Positions 25,700-33,879 are shown, numbered from the stretch's first letter. The stretch: 37,929 nt of DNA from Gammaproteobacteria bacterium (GCA_021773555.1 JAJFKA010000022.1:1-37929), one strand, 5' to 3'. Notes: a model not told the origin generated them from the letters alone. Translations and numbers: made by a program.

Positions 25700-26167
25700 C
25701 TAATGACCGTGTTGGGGATCGTACAGTTCCAGGTTCTCAACATTCGGTTGCGTTTTGCCCGTCGGACCACCTGCGCTTCGCTTTAAAATTTCCTGAATCA
25801 CCTTAATCTTGCCGAGGATAATTTCTGCCTGCGCACTGGTGAGTCCGTGAGACGCAACAGCCATGAGTTTATCGTTTTCAGTCAGCAGAAGCTGCTTGTA
25901 GTCGTCAACGCAGGCTTTGAATTTCTTAATCGCTTTCTGAAACTTTCGAGTCTGGGTTGTGGCGACCCTCGATTTTTTGAGGACGGGTCGTTCGCACTCA
26001 TATTTCGGAAAAGGCCAGTCCAGGGCGGCCTGAACTTCCGGGTGTATTTCCGCATTGGCGGTAATGCAAAACACACAAACCAGAGAAGCCAGAATGCATT
26101 TTGGCTGATGTCCACCGGACTTAAGTTTTATCAGATTGCAAAGGTCAAACCATTTGTGGGAGATCAT
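25700..26167 (-). CDS. Secreted protein of unknown function
   Basis: A 155-residue protein I do not recognise. It has a long polar N-region and then a hydrophobic stretch, CILASLVCVFCITANA, ending in a good signal-peptidase site before EIHPEVQ. The mature part opens with WPFPKYECERP and carries a second Cys in KFKACVDDYKQLL, so one disulfide is possible; the middle is helical and lysine-rich, and the tail ends in a His-rich QHGH. ATG 26167 is preferred to 26197 because GAGGA lies 5 nt upstream. It overlaps the end of the metallo-hydrolase gene by 23 nt and is probably cotranscribed with it. Confidence 0.7.
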   Translation of the reverse strand: MISHKWFDLCNLIKLKSGGHQPKCILASLVCVFCITANAEIHPEVQAALDWPFPKYECERPVLKKSRVATTQTRKFQKAIKKFKACVDDYKQLLLTENDKLMAVASHGLTSAQAEIILGKIKVIQEILKRSAGGPTGKTQPNVENLELYDPQHGH

Positions 26168-27254
26168 CGGGTTCCTCATGATGGGAGGGGTGGGCACGCT
26201 CGCTCAAAGTAGGATCAATCGAGCGATAAGTATAAACATTTTTTTCCAGCCTGCGTTCTATTCTATTTCGGCCCATCAGGCAATGGATGTGCGCAATGCA
26301 CTCCCCAAGGCCCATAAAAAGCGAATGGTTCTCGAGTTCTCGCTTAAACAGGAACCCAAGCATATCGATCGCTCTTAACGGCTCGACACAGTTTTCTTCA
26401 ATAAGAAGCATCCGGTCTTCGTGATGATCGATCAGTTGTTGAAGTCGCTCTTGCACCCCATAGAACGGTGCATTATGCGCGGGCAACACCAGGATATCGT
26501 TTGGCAGCAGGCGCTTGAATTTCTCGTGTGACTCCAGCCAGCCCAGCATCGGGTTGGCGAAGGGTTCGGTGGGCTGCACGCTGACGTTGGAAGTGATGAC
26601 GGGGAGAATCTGATCCCCGGATATCAGCAGTCTGAGCTTCTTTGAATACAGGCAGACATGTTCAGGGGAGTGACCATTCCCGGTGATGATCTGCCAGGTA
26701 TGCTGACCCACTTGCAGAGTATCTCCGTCGCATAACCGAATATACGAGGCCGGGAGCGGCTGGTCTTCAGGTGCGGGTGCGAAATCGCTACGTGCTTCCC
26801 GCATCTTCTCCAGAAAGTCTGGAGCGACACCGGCTCTGACGAAATACTCACTCATCTGCCAGTTACCACCATCGCGCATCATGCTGCCCATGACTCTGGC
26901 CTGGTAATACTCTCCATAGCTCATGAGTAGTGGTGCCTGCCAGCGTTCCGAGATAAATCCTGCCTGGCCGGTATGATCGGGGTGCATGTGCGTGCACAGT
27001 ATCTGGATGACCGGTTTACCGAACAGGCACTGATCAAAAATATCGTTCCAGAGATCCCGGGTTTCCGGTCCTCGAATACCGGTATCAACGACCGTCCATC
27101 CCTTTTCTCCTTCCAGAAGATAAAGATTGATGTGATTCAGCGACATCGGCAGCGGCATCTGCAGCCAGTAAACACCCGGAGCAACTTCCATCGTCGATCC
27201 GAATCCTGGTGTGTTCTCGAACGGGTAGACCAGAGGATCTTGCACTGTCGCCAT
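26145..27254 (-). CDS. Metallo-beta-lactamase-fold hydrolase (first)
   Basis: A 369-residue MBL-fold protein with the full metal set: THMHPDHTGQ, a distal NGHSPEHVCLY, SGDQILP and PAHNAPFYG. The N-terminal PGVYWLQMPLPMSLNHINLYLLEG is typical of the LACTB2-like group of acyl/thioester and lactone hydrolases with a C-terminal helical domain (the last 90 residues). The substrate is not readable. ATG 27254 was taken as start because the 28 extra upstream residues of the open frame are basic and unlike the family; an in-frame ATG at 27338 is possible. Confidence 0.85.
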   Translation of the reverse strand: MATVQDPLVYPFENTPGFGSTMEVAPGVYWLQMPLPMSLNHINLYLLEGEKGWTVVDTGIRGPETRDLWNDIFDQCLFGKPVIQILCTHMHPDHTGQAGFISERWQAPLLMSYGEYYQARVMGSMMRDGGNWQMSEYFVRAGVAPDFLEKMREARSDFAPAPEDQPLPASYIRLCDGDTLQVGQHTWQIITGNGHSPEHVCLYSKKLRLLISGDQILPVITSNVSVQPTEPFANPMLGWLESHEKFKRLLPNDILVLPAHNAPFYGVQERLQQLIDHHEDRMLLIEENCVEPLRAIDMLGFLFKRELENHSLFMGLGECIAHIHCLMGRNRIERRLEKNVYTYRSIDPTLSERAHPSHHEEPDDLPQMV

Positions 27255-27471
27255 GGGTAGACTCTTAACCAAAAGAAGAATAATACACCAGCTTGCAGAC
27301 TTTCGCTGTGGTGCCGTTCGTCGGTGATTAGATGCCAATCATATTTTGTAAAGTTTTGTGTTCTTTGAACTACTGCAGACTGGGTTTGTGATGCAGCGCA
27401 CGGTTTAGAGAAAAGTCTGAAAAATGCATGGAGACAAGGATTGATCCGTGTTTAATATCACCTTCAGTTAA

Positions 27472-28155
27472 ATGGAAGCAACGGAATTGGCATCAGTGAT
27501 CGAGCCTACGACAAAACATGACGCAAACGTTATCAGGTTGCCACAGGTAGCACGGCAGCGCACGCTCGCTATTATCAAAGAGGTCAAGGTAAACGTTGAC
27601 CAACGGATTATGCATCTCTTTGATGGACTTGCTGCAAACGTTGCTGATGCCCTGTTTGAGGAAATGTGGGAACTTGATGAACAACAGGCGCTTGAGCATC
27701 ATTTTAATGTCATGCGGGCACTTAAAATGCAGTCTCCGGAATACCGGGCCGAGTTTTCGCGATTGCTGAGTGAACTCTGGCTGATCTTTCTTAACCGCAG
27801 GGGAGAACCTGTACTCGTTCAACCAAGAGGAATTGCCGAAACAGTAATCAATTCGTTTCGATCGAGAACTGAGAGTCATTACAAGGTGATCATCAACGAT
27901 ATCAGAGCCCGACTTTCCGGTCTGCTCCGCAGGGAGATAGATGACTACCCGCTCTGTCCGGAAATGCTGTACTTCTGCTTCTGGCAGGCGATCTCTAAAC
28001 TGGAATTACGTTATGACGAACGAGTGATGCTGATTCCACTGTTCCACCGCTTCGTTATGGACAGGTACGGCCAGGTTCTGGCGATTGCCAATCAGACGCT
28101 GATCGAACATTCTGTCAGCGCCGAACCGTTTGTAGCCAAGGTAAAAAAAGTCTGA
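27472..28155 (+). CDS. Short DUF1631-like protein
   Basis: A 227-residue, largely helical protein. RIMHLFDGLAANVADALFEEMWELDEQQALEHHFNVMRALKM and LCPEMLYFCFWQAISKLELRYDERVMLIPLFHRFVMDRYGQVLAIANQTLIEHSV resemble the N-terminal part of DUF1631 proteins (LFE...Q..yF..MR; CP..L..AF). Those proteins are usually 700 residues or more, so this one covers only the front portion and ends cleanly. No catalytic motif is seen. The start has no ribosome binding site. The gene stands alone between two minus-strand metallo-hydrolases. Confidence 0.6.
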   Translation: MEATELASVIEPTTKHDANVIRLPQVARQRTLAIIKEVKVNVDQRIMHLFDGLAANVADALFEEMWELDEQQALEHHFNVMRALKMQSPEYRAEFSRLLSELWLIFLNRRGEPVLVQPRGIAETVINSFRSRTESHYKVIINDIRARLSGLLRREIDDYPLCPEMLYFCFWQAISKLELRYDERVMLIPLFHRFVMDRYGQVLAIANQTLIEHSVSAEPFVAKVKKV

Positions 28156-28200
28156 TTGATAGCGTCTGCCCGTTGATGCAGCAGATCGCAGTGTCGGTTG

Positions 28201-29055
28201 TCAGCGAACATCCAGCCAGTATTTTTCACCATCGTGCTTAAGGTACCCTGCTGAGGGTGTTGCAAAGTGAGTGCCGATGATGAGTACATTTTCATCACTG
28301 TACCGGTTTAACAGATCCTGTCGGGTTTGAAGTGCGGCCGCCGGGTCGTAGTCAGCGCTACTTGACCAGTCAACTTTTTCGATCTGACACGGGTGATGGA
28401 TGCAGTCGCCGGTGATCAGTGCATGTTGCCCCTTCGAGGTGATGCGCACGCTGACATGACCCGGGGTGTGTCCCGGGGTTGACTCGAACTGAAGCTCATC
28501 ACTTACCTGGTGGTCTGTTCCAACGAGGTCTACAAGCCCTGCGTTGACAATGGGTCTGACGGAATCGTTCATCACGCCTTCGTTCAACGGATCAGAATCA
28601 ACCTCGTCCCAGTACTCAAACTCCTTCCTGCCCATTAGATAGCGCGCGTTAGGAAAGGTCGGAACCCATTGACCATCCTCGAGCATCGTGTTCCAGCCAA
28701 CGTGATCCACATGTAAATGCGTACACATAACCGTATCTATCTTCATTCTGTCATAACCGGCAGCGGTGAGGTCGTTTAGAAAAGGCAGTTGCAGGTTTGT
28801 CCAGGTCGGAATGTTGCGTTGCTTGTCATTTCCAATACAGGTATCAACGATCATTGTTCGCGTGGGAGTTTCCACTACCAGCGCATGAATACTCATTATT
28901 AGATTACCGTCCTCATCGGCGAAATGGGGCCGGAGCCAGGACATGGGTTTGATGGCTTCCCGGTCAGCCTGTGGCAGGATGAATTTCGTTCCCCCGGTGA
29001 CTTCCATTTCTATTATACGGGTCACTTTAACATCGCCGATTTGCCATTGATTCAT
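28201..29055 (-). CDS. Metallo-beta-lactamase-fold hydrolase (second; lactonase/MPH-like)
   Basis: A 284-residue MBL-fold protein. The signature is MCTHLHVDHVGW, followed by TPGHTPGHVSVRI and ITGDCIHHP, with a C-terminal GTHFATPSAGYL supplying the last His. The order and length match the AHL lactonase/methyl parathion hydrolase-type subgroup, which cleaves lactones and esters, but substrate specificity cannot be called. No signal peptide. It diverges from the second acyl-CoA dehydrogenase over 124 bp. Confidence 0.88.
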   Translation of the reverse strand: MNQWQIGDVKVTRIIEMEVTGGTKFILPQADREAIKPMSWLRPHFADEDGNLIMSIHALVVETPTRTMIVDTCIGNDKQRNIPTWTNLQLPFLNDLTAAGYDRMKIDTVMCTHLHVDHVGWNTMLEDGQWVPTFPNARYLMGRKEFEYWDEVDSDPLNEGVMNDSVRPIVNAGLVDLVGTDHQVSDELQFESTPGHTPGHVSVRITSKGQHALITGDCIHHPCQIEKVDWSSSADYDPAAALQTRQDLLNRYSDENVLIIGTHFATPSAGYLKHDGEKYWLDVR

Positions 29056-29179
29056 AGATCATCCGCCGTTGGGAGCTATAGGAGAGATTTGTTGTGTTGG
29101 TTATTGTAGATGACACCCTGTTGATTTCCAAAAGCGAGCGAATCCGATAACCTGAGACCTCACCATCAGGTATATCGAT

Positions 29180-30433
29180 ATGTTTGAACTACCGACGCGA
29201 GCCCAGGAGATACGTGCACAGGTTGAATCCTTTTTCAATACAAGAGTGCTTCCTAATAACAAGCTCTGGATGACTGAGGCTGCCAGCGGCCAGGCAGTCC
29301 CGGACATCGAGAAAACCTTACGCCGGGAGGCGCGTGACCTGGGACTCTGGAACATGGCATTACCCAGACTGGCAGAAGATGAGCCAGGAATACGCCTGAG
29401 CAATCTTGAGTTCACCGGCGTTGCCGAAGTCCTGGGGCGACTTGAGTGGGCGTCGCGAGTTTTCAACTGCCACGCGCCTGATGTTCCGAATATGGAGTTA
29501 TTACAGCTTTTTGCCAACGAGGCGCAGAAGCGGACCTGGCTCCTGCCTTTGCTGGAGGGAGAGATTGGATCAGCATTTGCGATGACTGAACCACAGGTGG
29601 CATCGTCGGACCCGGCTAATCTTGAAACATCTATTGTGCTCGATGGCGATGAATATGTGATCAACGGGCGCAAGTGGTTCGCCTCCAATGCATCTCACGA
29701 GAACACAGAACTCATCGTGCTCGTTGGTGTAACCGACCCACAGGCATCCAGGTCAAAGCGTCAATCAATTGTCCTGATCCCGCGCCACACTCCAGGCGTT
29801 AACCTGGTGCGTAATTTGCCTGTGTTTGAACACACATCGGTTACCAACCTGCACCCCGAACTGGAACTCAACGATGTTCGCATCCCCGCAACAAATCTGC
29901 TCGGCGAGCGCGGAGCGGGATTTGCGATTGGCCAGGCACGATTGGGACCCGCACGGCTGCATCACTGCATGCGCGCGATCGGCGAGTGTGAAGTGCTGAT
30001 CAGCCTTATGGTAAAGAGATCCATGGAGCGGACGACTTTCGGGAAGCGCCTGGACGAATACAGTTCAACGGCCGAGGCAATCAGTCTTTCACGAATCGAA
30101 TTGGATCAGTGCCGGCTCCTTGTTCAGAAAACAGCGCAGTTACTCGACACGATTGGGAATAAGCAGGCCAGGAAGCAAATTTCGATGATCAAGGTCGCTG
30201 TGGCCAGGGTCTATCAAGCGATCGCGGATCGCACCATTCAACTCTATGGTGCCCGCGGCGTGACTAACGATACACCTGCGGCGCGAGCGTTTGGGCGCGC
30301 GCGTGCTTTCAGAATTTATGATGGGCCGGACGAGGTTCACCTGCAGACGATCGCGAGACTGGAGAGTGGTGAGCAGGATGCTGGTCTTCTGGGACATTAC
30401 CTGTTTAACCAGGAGCCCACTCGTGCTGGATAA
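29180..30433 (+). CDS. Acyl-CoA dehydrogenase (second of two)
   Basis: A 417-residue acyl-CoA dehydrogenase with the same signatures as the earlier one: AFAMTEPQVASSDPANLETSI, YVINGRKWFASNA, LLGERGAGFAIGQARLGPARLHHCMR and the C-terminal YGARGVTNDTPAARAFGRARAFRIYDGPDEVH. It is nearest to ACAD10/11-type enzymes and probably reduces ETF. Its end overlaps the amidase start by 11 nt, and the amidase ribosome binding site (AGGAG) lies inside its last codons, so the two are translationally coupled. Substrate unknown. Confidence 0.92.
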   Translation: MFELPTRAQEIRAQVESFFNTRVLPNNKLWMTEAASGQAVPDIEKTLRREARDLGLWNMALPRLAEDEPGIRLSNLEFTGVAEVLGRLEWASRVFNCHAPDVPNMELLQLFANEAQKRTWLLPLLEGEIGSAFAMTEPQVASSDPANLETSIVLDGDEYVINGRKWFASNASHENTELIVLVGVTDPQASRSKRQSIVLIPRHTPGVNLVRNLPVFEHTSVTNLHPELELNDVRIPATNLLGERGAGFAIGQARLGPARLHHCMRAIGECEVLISLMVKRSMERTTFGKRLDEYSSTAEAISLSRIELDQCRLLVQKTAQLLDTIGNKQARKQISMIKVAVARVYQAIADRTIQLYGARGVTNDTPAARAFGRARAFRIYDGPDEVHLQTIARLESGEQDAGLLGHYLFNQEPTRAG

Positions 30434-31847
30434 CTACGAAGATCTTGATGCTGTTGCCCTGGCCGGATTGATCAGTCAGGGAAAGACGACACCGGGTGAG
30501 GTACTTGAGTCGGCACTGCATCAGGCGGAAAAATATAATTCCGAGATTAATGCGATCGTGACGCCAATGTATGACGCTGCGCGTGCGCAAGTGAATCGAG
30601 AATTAACCGGCCCTCTGGCAGGTGTACCTTTCCTGGTGAAGGATTTGAACATGGTGGCAGGCATCCGCTGTTCCATGGGGTCCAGATTGTGGGCGGAATT
30701 TGTCCCCGATCATGACTCTGAGATTGTTAGCAGGTATCGAGCATCGGGGCTCGTGTTGATGGGAAAGACAAATACACCCGAAGTTGGACTGGCGGCGACC
30801 ACTGAATCGGTGTTTCTGGGAGATTGCAAAAATCCCTGGGATTCTGGTCGAACGCCTGGTGGCTCCAGCGGCGGGTCGGCCGCGGCAGTCGCCGCCCGAA
30901 TAGTACCCGTCGCTCACGCAACGGACGGCGGCGGTTCGATTCGTATTCCTGCGTCCTGCTGTGGATTGGTCGGGTTGAAACCGACCCGCGCACGAACGCC
31001 TCTCGGCCCCGATGTCGGTGAGGGTTGGGGCAGTATGGCAACCGGGCATGTGGTATCGCGTACTGTTCGGGACAGTGCCTTGTTCCTGGACGTAACTCAC
31101 GGACCCGCATCGGGTGATCCTTACCACGCGCCGATGTTTGACGGCAGCTACCTGGATCACCATGAGCGTGAACCGGCAGCGCTCCGGATTGGTATTGATC
31201 TGACGCCAAATTCGACAGGCTCGATTGACGCAGAGTGTACAGCCGGGATCAATGCAACAGCGGCATTACTAACCCGCCTCGGCCACAGTGTCGAGCCGTT
31301 AGAGATGCCCTTTGATCGGGAAGAGTTGTCAATAGCCACGCATGTACTCGTCGCCTCAAACGTCGCTAACACGGTACAGGCGAGACTGGACGCACTGGGT
31401 ATTAATGAACCGGGGAGTGAACACATCGAAACAAATACCCTGAATTTATGGAGACTGGGACGGGAGTTGTCGGGTCTTGATTATGCCAGGGCTATTAACG
31501 TGATACATGGGGTCGGTCGCACTGTTGAAGGATTGTTCGAGCGCTATGACCTGATTCTGAGTCCGACATTGCTGCGCCCACCAGTTCCTTTGGGATTTAT
31601 GAATACCAATGATGGCGACCAGGCGAACTATGGGGAAAGGATCCAGCAATTCTGGGGATTCACGCACCTCTATAACGCCACCGGGCATCCTGCGATTTCG
31701 TTACCGTTGCACTGGAGTACCGATGGCTTGCCGGTTGGCATGCAGTTCGCCGCATCGTTTGGTAATGAACTACTGTTGTTGCAGCTTGCGCGGCAACTGG
31801 AACTCGCGCAGCCGTGGATTCACCGGAAACCGGGTTTGCTGGACTGA
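30423..31847 (+). CDS. Amidase signature family hydrolase
   Basis: A 474-residue amidase with the Ser-cisSer-Lys triad in place: Lys73 (FLVKDLN), cis-Ser148 in TPGGSSGGSAAAVAA and nucleophile Ser172 in TDGGGSIRIPAS. It hydrolyses an amide to acid and ammonia; the substrate is not readable. The start is GTG 30423, chosen because AGGAG lies 7 nt upstream and because longer in-frame starts lie deep in the dehydrogenase gene. It is coupled to that dehydrogenase gene, which suggests a shared degradation route (inference). Confidence 0.9.
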   Translation: MLDNYEDLDAVALAGLISQGKTTPGEVLESALHQAEKYNSEINAIVTPMYDAARAQVNRELTGPLAGVPFLVKDLNMVAGIRCSMGSRLWAEFVPDHDSEIVSRYRASGLVLMGKTNTPEVGLAATTESVFLGDCKNPWDSGRTPGGSSGGSAAAVAARIVPVAHATDGGGSIRIPASCCGLVGLKPTRARTPLGPDVGEGWGSMATGHVVSRTVRDSALFLDVTHGPASGDPYHAPMFDGSYLDHHEREPAALRIGIDLTPNSTGSIDAECTAGINATAALLTRLGHSVEPLEMPFDREELSIATHVLVASNVANTVQARLDALGINEPGSEHIETNTLNLWRLGRELSGLDYARAINVIHGVGRTVEGLFERYDLILSPTLLRPPVPLGFMNTNDGDQANYGERIQQFWGFTHLYNATGHPAISLPLHWSTDGLPVGMQFAASFGNELLLLQLARQLELAQPWIHRKPGLLD

Positions 31848-31856
31848 CGACCGGCG

Positions 31857-32912
31857 TTATTTCCAGCTTGCGCCTTCTCGCTGGACGAGATCGACGGCCT
31901 CGTGCAGGCTGTCGGTTCGTTCTCGCCAGTTATCACCGCCGGTACTGAGTCGGATGGTATTGACGCCGGCATCGCGATAAACCCTGAGTCGCTCGCGAAT
32001 CATGTCCTCGGTGCCGATCAGGTTGGTTTTAAGCACCATTTCGTCAGGCACCTCACGAATTGCTTCGTCCTTCTTACCGCTAACCCAGAGATCCTGAACT
32101 TTAACCGCAGCGGCTTCATAACCAGCGCGTTTGAAGGCATCGTTATAGAAATTGGTTTTTGCTGAACCCATGCCACCCAGCGTAAACGCCATTGCCGGTT
32201 TACGGGCGGCAACAAGCCGGTCAACGTCGTCACTGATCTCGAAACTGCCACCCACCTGGATATCGATATCGGTAAGGGTTCGGCCTGATTTTGCAAGCCC
32301 CTTTTTCAGTGGCTCGAGAAACACGTCAGCGTGCTCGGGGATAAATGAGGTGCCGAGCCATCCGTCTGCTAACTCCCCGGTCATCTCCAGCGATTTCGGG
32401 CCGAGTGTCGCAAGATAAATGGGCAACTCGGGACGTGGCGGTTGTGATAGCCGAATTGGCTTACCTTCACCACCCGGCCGCGGTAACAGGTAGTGCTTAC
32501 CCTCGTATTGAAGACGCTCGCTACTCAACCCGAGGCGAATGATCTCGACACATTCACGCAGACGGCCAAGCGGATGTGCAAATGCTGCACCGTGAAGCCC
32601 TTCGACTACCTGCGGACCGCTGACTCCGAGACCGAGGACGAAACGATTGTTTGAGACGGTGGCCATACTCTGCGTGGTCATCGCAATCATGGAGGGTACC
32701 CGGGCGCTGATCTGAACAATGCCGGTGCCGAGTATTATGTTTTCGGTTTTTGCGGCCATATAAGCTAGCGGTACGATTGCATCCATTCCCCAGGCTTCAG
32801 CAGACCAGACATGATCAACGCCCATTTTATCCGCCTGCACGGTGTACTCGACCAGTTCATTCCAGTCCTCGCCGTTGTAATAGGCGCTGCCGATGCCGAT
32901 GGCTGTTTTCAT
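31857..32912 (-). CDS. LLM-class (luciferase-like) flavin-dependent oxidoreductase
   Basis: A 351-residue TIM-barrel protein of the bacterial luciferase-like superfamily. The pattern is that of the F420-dependent/LLM group: a YTVQADKMGVDHVWSAEAWG opening, TENIILGTGIVQISARVPSMIAM, NNRFVLGLGVSGPQVVEG and a long C-terminal YLATLGPKSLEMTGELADGWLGT. Cofactor F420 or FMN is possible; I cannot tell which. ATG 32912 has AAGGA 9 nt upstream and was preferred to the long open frame from 33074, which would extend into the noncoding RNA terminator. It ends 9 bp after the amidase end, tail to tail. Confidence 0.88.
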   Translation of the reverse strand: MKTAIGIGSAYYNGEDWNELVEYTVQADKMGVDHVWSAEAWGMDAIVPLAYMAAKTENIILGTGIVQISARVPSMIAMTTQSMATVSNNRFVLGLGVSGPQVVEGLHGAAFAHPLGRLRECVEIIRLGLSSERLQYEGKHYLLPRPGGEGKPIRLSQPPRPELPIYLATLGPKSLEMTGELADGWLGTSFIPEHADVFLEPLKKGLAKSGRTLTDIDIQVGGSFEISDDVDRLVAARKPAMAFTLGGMGSAKTNFYNDAFKRAGYEAAAVKVQDLWVSGKKDEAIREVPDEMVLKTNLIGTEDMIRERLRVYRDAGVNTIRLSTGGDNWRERTDSLHEAVDLVQREGASWK

Positions 32913-33019
32913 GATTTGGATTCCTTCTGCCTTTATTTTATTTAACTTGTTTGAGTACAGCGAAGGATAGCTTATTTGGAGGGGGGAGGGGCAATGCGCA
33001 TATTCAGGTTTTTTTGCCA
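32913..33019. other. Upstream region of the LLM oxidoreductase gene
   Basis: About 105 bp between the RNA terminator and the oxidoreductase start. The minus strand carries an A/T-rich stretch (GTTAAATAAAATAAAG) just before the ribosome binding site, and a G-rich run at 32980-32993 on the plus strand. A promoter for the oxidoreductase is expected here; I could not place its hexamers with confidence. Confidence 0.4.
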
Positions 33020-33050
33020 GCAAACAAAGAAACCCCGCCGAGGCGGGGTT
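33020..33050 (-). terminator. Intrinsic terminator of the candidate RNA
   Basis: On the minus strand the sequence AACCCCGCCTCGGCGGGGTT (33050-33031) folds to a 9-bp GC-rich stem with a tiny loop (or a 7-bp stem with a CTCG loop), followed by TTTCTTTGTTT. This is a textbook Rho-independent terminator for transcripts running leftward. The plus strand has no T tract after the stem, so it works in one direction. The only upstream transcript it can serve is the gene-free interval 33051-33580. Confidence 0.9.
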
Positions 33051-33572
33051 CCGTTGTAGGAGTGGCCGGGGCAATACTGGATAAATCCAACACTACCAGG
33101 TCTTTCCTGCCGAACCCGAAAGTTCGGTTGGTGAGCCTCGGACCTTAACCTTCGTACCGAAGTACTAAAGCCAAGGTCTCTGGACTCGTGCAAGTTCCAG
33201 TCCTGGTTTCCTTTTGCGCCTCTCCCAGACCGAAGTCTGTTTGTCTTGCAATTCTCCGCCAGTGCCTTCCCTTACGGGTGGTTGTTTCCATCATCCAAAC
33301 GTCTTTGGCGACTTTCGCAACCAGTGGCCCTCGAGCCGTTATTTAATGACGCCTTGCTACGTCCCCACTAATCGGGTCGATCGCCGACGATTAGTGTGCG
33401 GATTTCCGGTTTTCATTGCCGCCCCTGAAGGCTGCGTTGATGTTCCCGAAGGAACACCCGGTAACCCTTGAGCCGCCATTGCCTCGGCGACCCCGACCCG
33501 GCACAGGTCTTTCGGTCTGGACTCAACTTAAGTTCTCCGTTTCCGGTTAACATGTCTTGTCTAGCCGTTGAT
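33025..33572 (-). ncRNA. Candidate large structured noncoding RNA, family unknown
   Basis: No convincing protein frame covers this interval, yet it is dense in hairpins that read properly on the minus strand. They are: 9-bp CACTAATCG/CGATTAGTG (33366-33374 with 33388-33396); 6-bp TGTTCC/GGAACA (33441-33446 with 33451-33456); 5-bp CAGAC/GTCTG (33226-33239); GTAC/GTAC (33154-33165) inside an outer GACCTT/AAGGTC pair (33141-33178); CCGAAC/GTTCGG (33110-33127); and GGACT/AGTCC (33182-33203). The second, third and fourth are capped by cUUCGg on the minus strand only, which supports that polarity. A long-range helix can form between 33272-33280 and 33455-33464 (one bulge). It ends in an intrinsic terminator. 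RNase P, tmRNA, 6S and SRP RNA hallmarks were looked for and not found. The 5' end is inferred. Confidence 0.6.
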
Positions 33573-33576
33573 GAGT

Positions 33577-33585
33577 AATTTACCA
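33577..33585 (-). promoter_or_regulatory. Possible extended -10 promoter of the candidate RNA
   Basis: On the minus strand TGGTAAATT contains TGn followed by TAAATT, four of six matches to TATAAT. Transcription would start near 33572. No good -35 hexamer sits 17 bp upstream, which an extended -10 can tolerate. A perfect TATAAT at 33853-33848 (minus) is an alternative and would give an RNA of about 815 nt. Confidence 0.35.
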
Positions 33586-33624
33586 CAGGGATTTCCGCTG
33601 ACCAGTGAAACGTTTGCAAGCTGC

Positions 33625-33686
33625 GGTGGATAAACTGGGGATAACCTTGCACATTCTGTAGATAAGTCTATTCGAAGTGTGGATAA
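33625..33686 (-). promoter_or_regulatory. Array of four phased DnaA-box-like 9-mers
   Basis: On the minus strand the boxes are TTATCCACA (33686-33678, perfect), TTATCTACA (33665-33657, one mismatch), TTATCCCCA (33644-33636, one mismatch) and TTATCCACC (33633-33625, one mismatch to TTATNCACA). All point the same way; their starts are 21, 21 and 11 bp apart, so all lie on the same face of the helix. An A/T-richer stretch follows on the far side (33711-33740). Initiator binding, as in a replication origin or a DnaA-controlled promoter, is inferred. Confidence 0.6.
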
Positions 33687-33745
33687 ACCCTGGCGAGAAC
33701 TCGAAAACTGGCGTAATTACTTGATTTAGTTTAGAAAACGCCTCG

Positions 33746-33760
33746 ATGAATCAGATTCAT
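33746..33760. repeat. Short perfect inverted repeat
   Basis: ATGAATC, one central A, then GATTCAT: a 7-bp palindrome with 1-bp centre in the gene-free interval, 60 bp beyond the DnaA-box array. It could be an operator for a dimeric regulator or a chance palindrome. The rest of 33687-33879 shows nothing else I can name. Confidence 0.4.
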
Positions 33761-33879
33761 AGTGGCGTCGGAAATTCTATCTAACGACTGACTTATGGGG
33801 TAAATGAACGCCTGCTAGCCGGTACTTGAGTGATCTCTCCATGCCGAATTATACTATTCCATCAGGCTTGAGGCTTTAA

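Noticed and set aside
33025-33572. Identification of the RNA as RNase P RNA, tmRNA, 6S RNA or SRP RNA
   Set aside because: The conserved RNase P P4 strands, the tmRNA tRNA-like ends and tag, the 6S symmetrical bubble and the SRP tetraloop helix are not found; only a weak RNase P-like AGGAAAG is present, in the wrong place.
33413-33652. Small minus-strand open frame inside the RNA region
   Set aside because: Unlike any protein I know, no ribosome binding site, and it covers several hairpins that explain the sequence better.
33826-33855. Plus-strand promoter-like pair TTGAGT and TATACT with an 18-bp spacer
   Set aside because: It would drive transcription antisense into the GFA gene with no gene to serve; may be chance in an A/T-rich spot.
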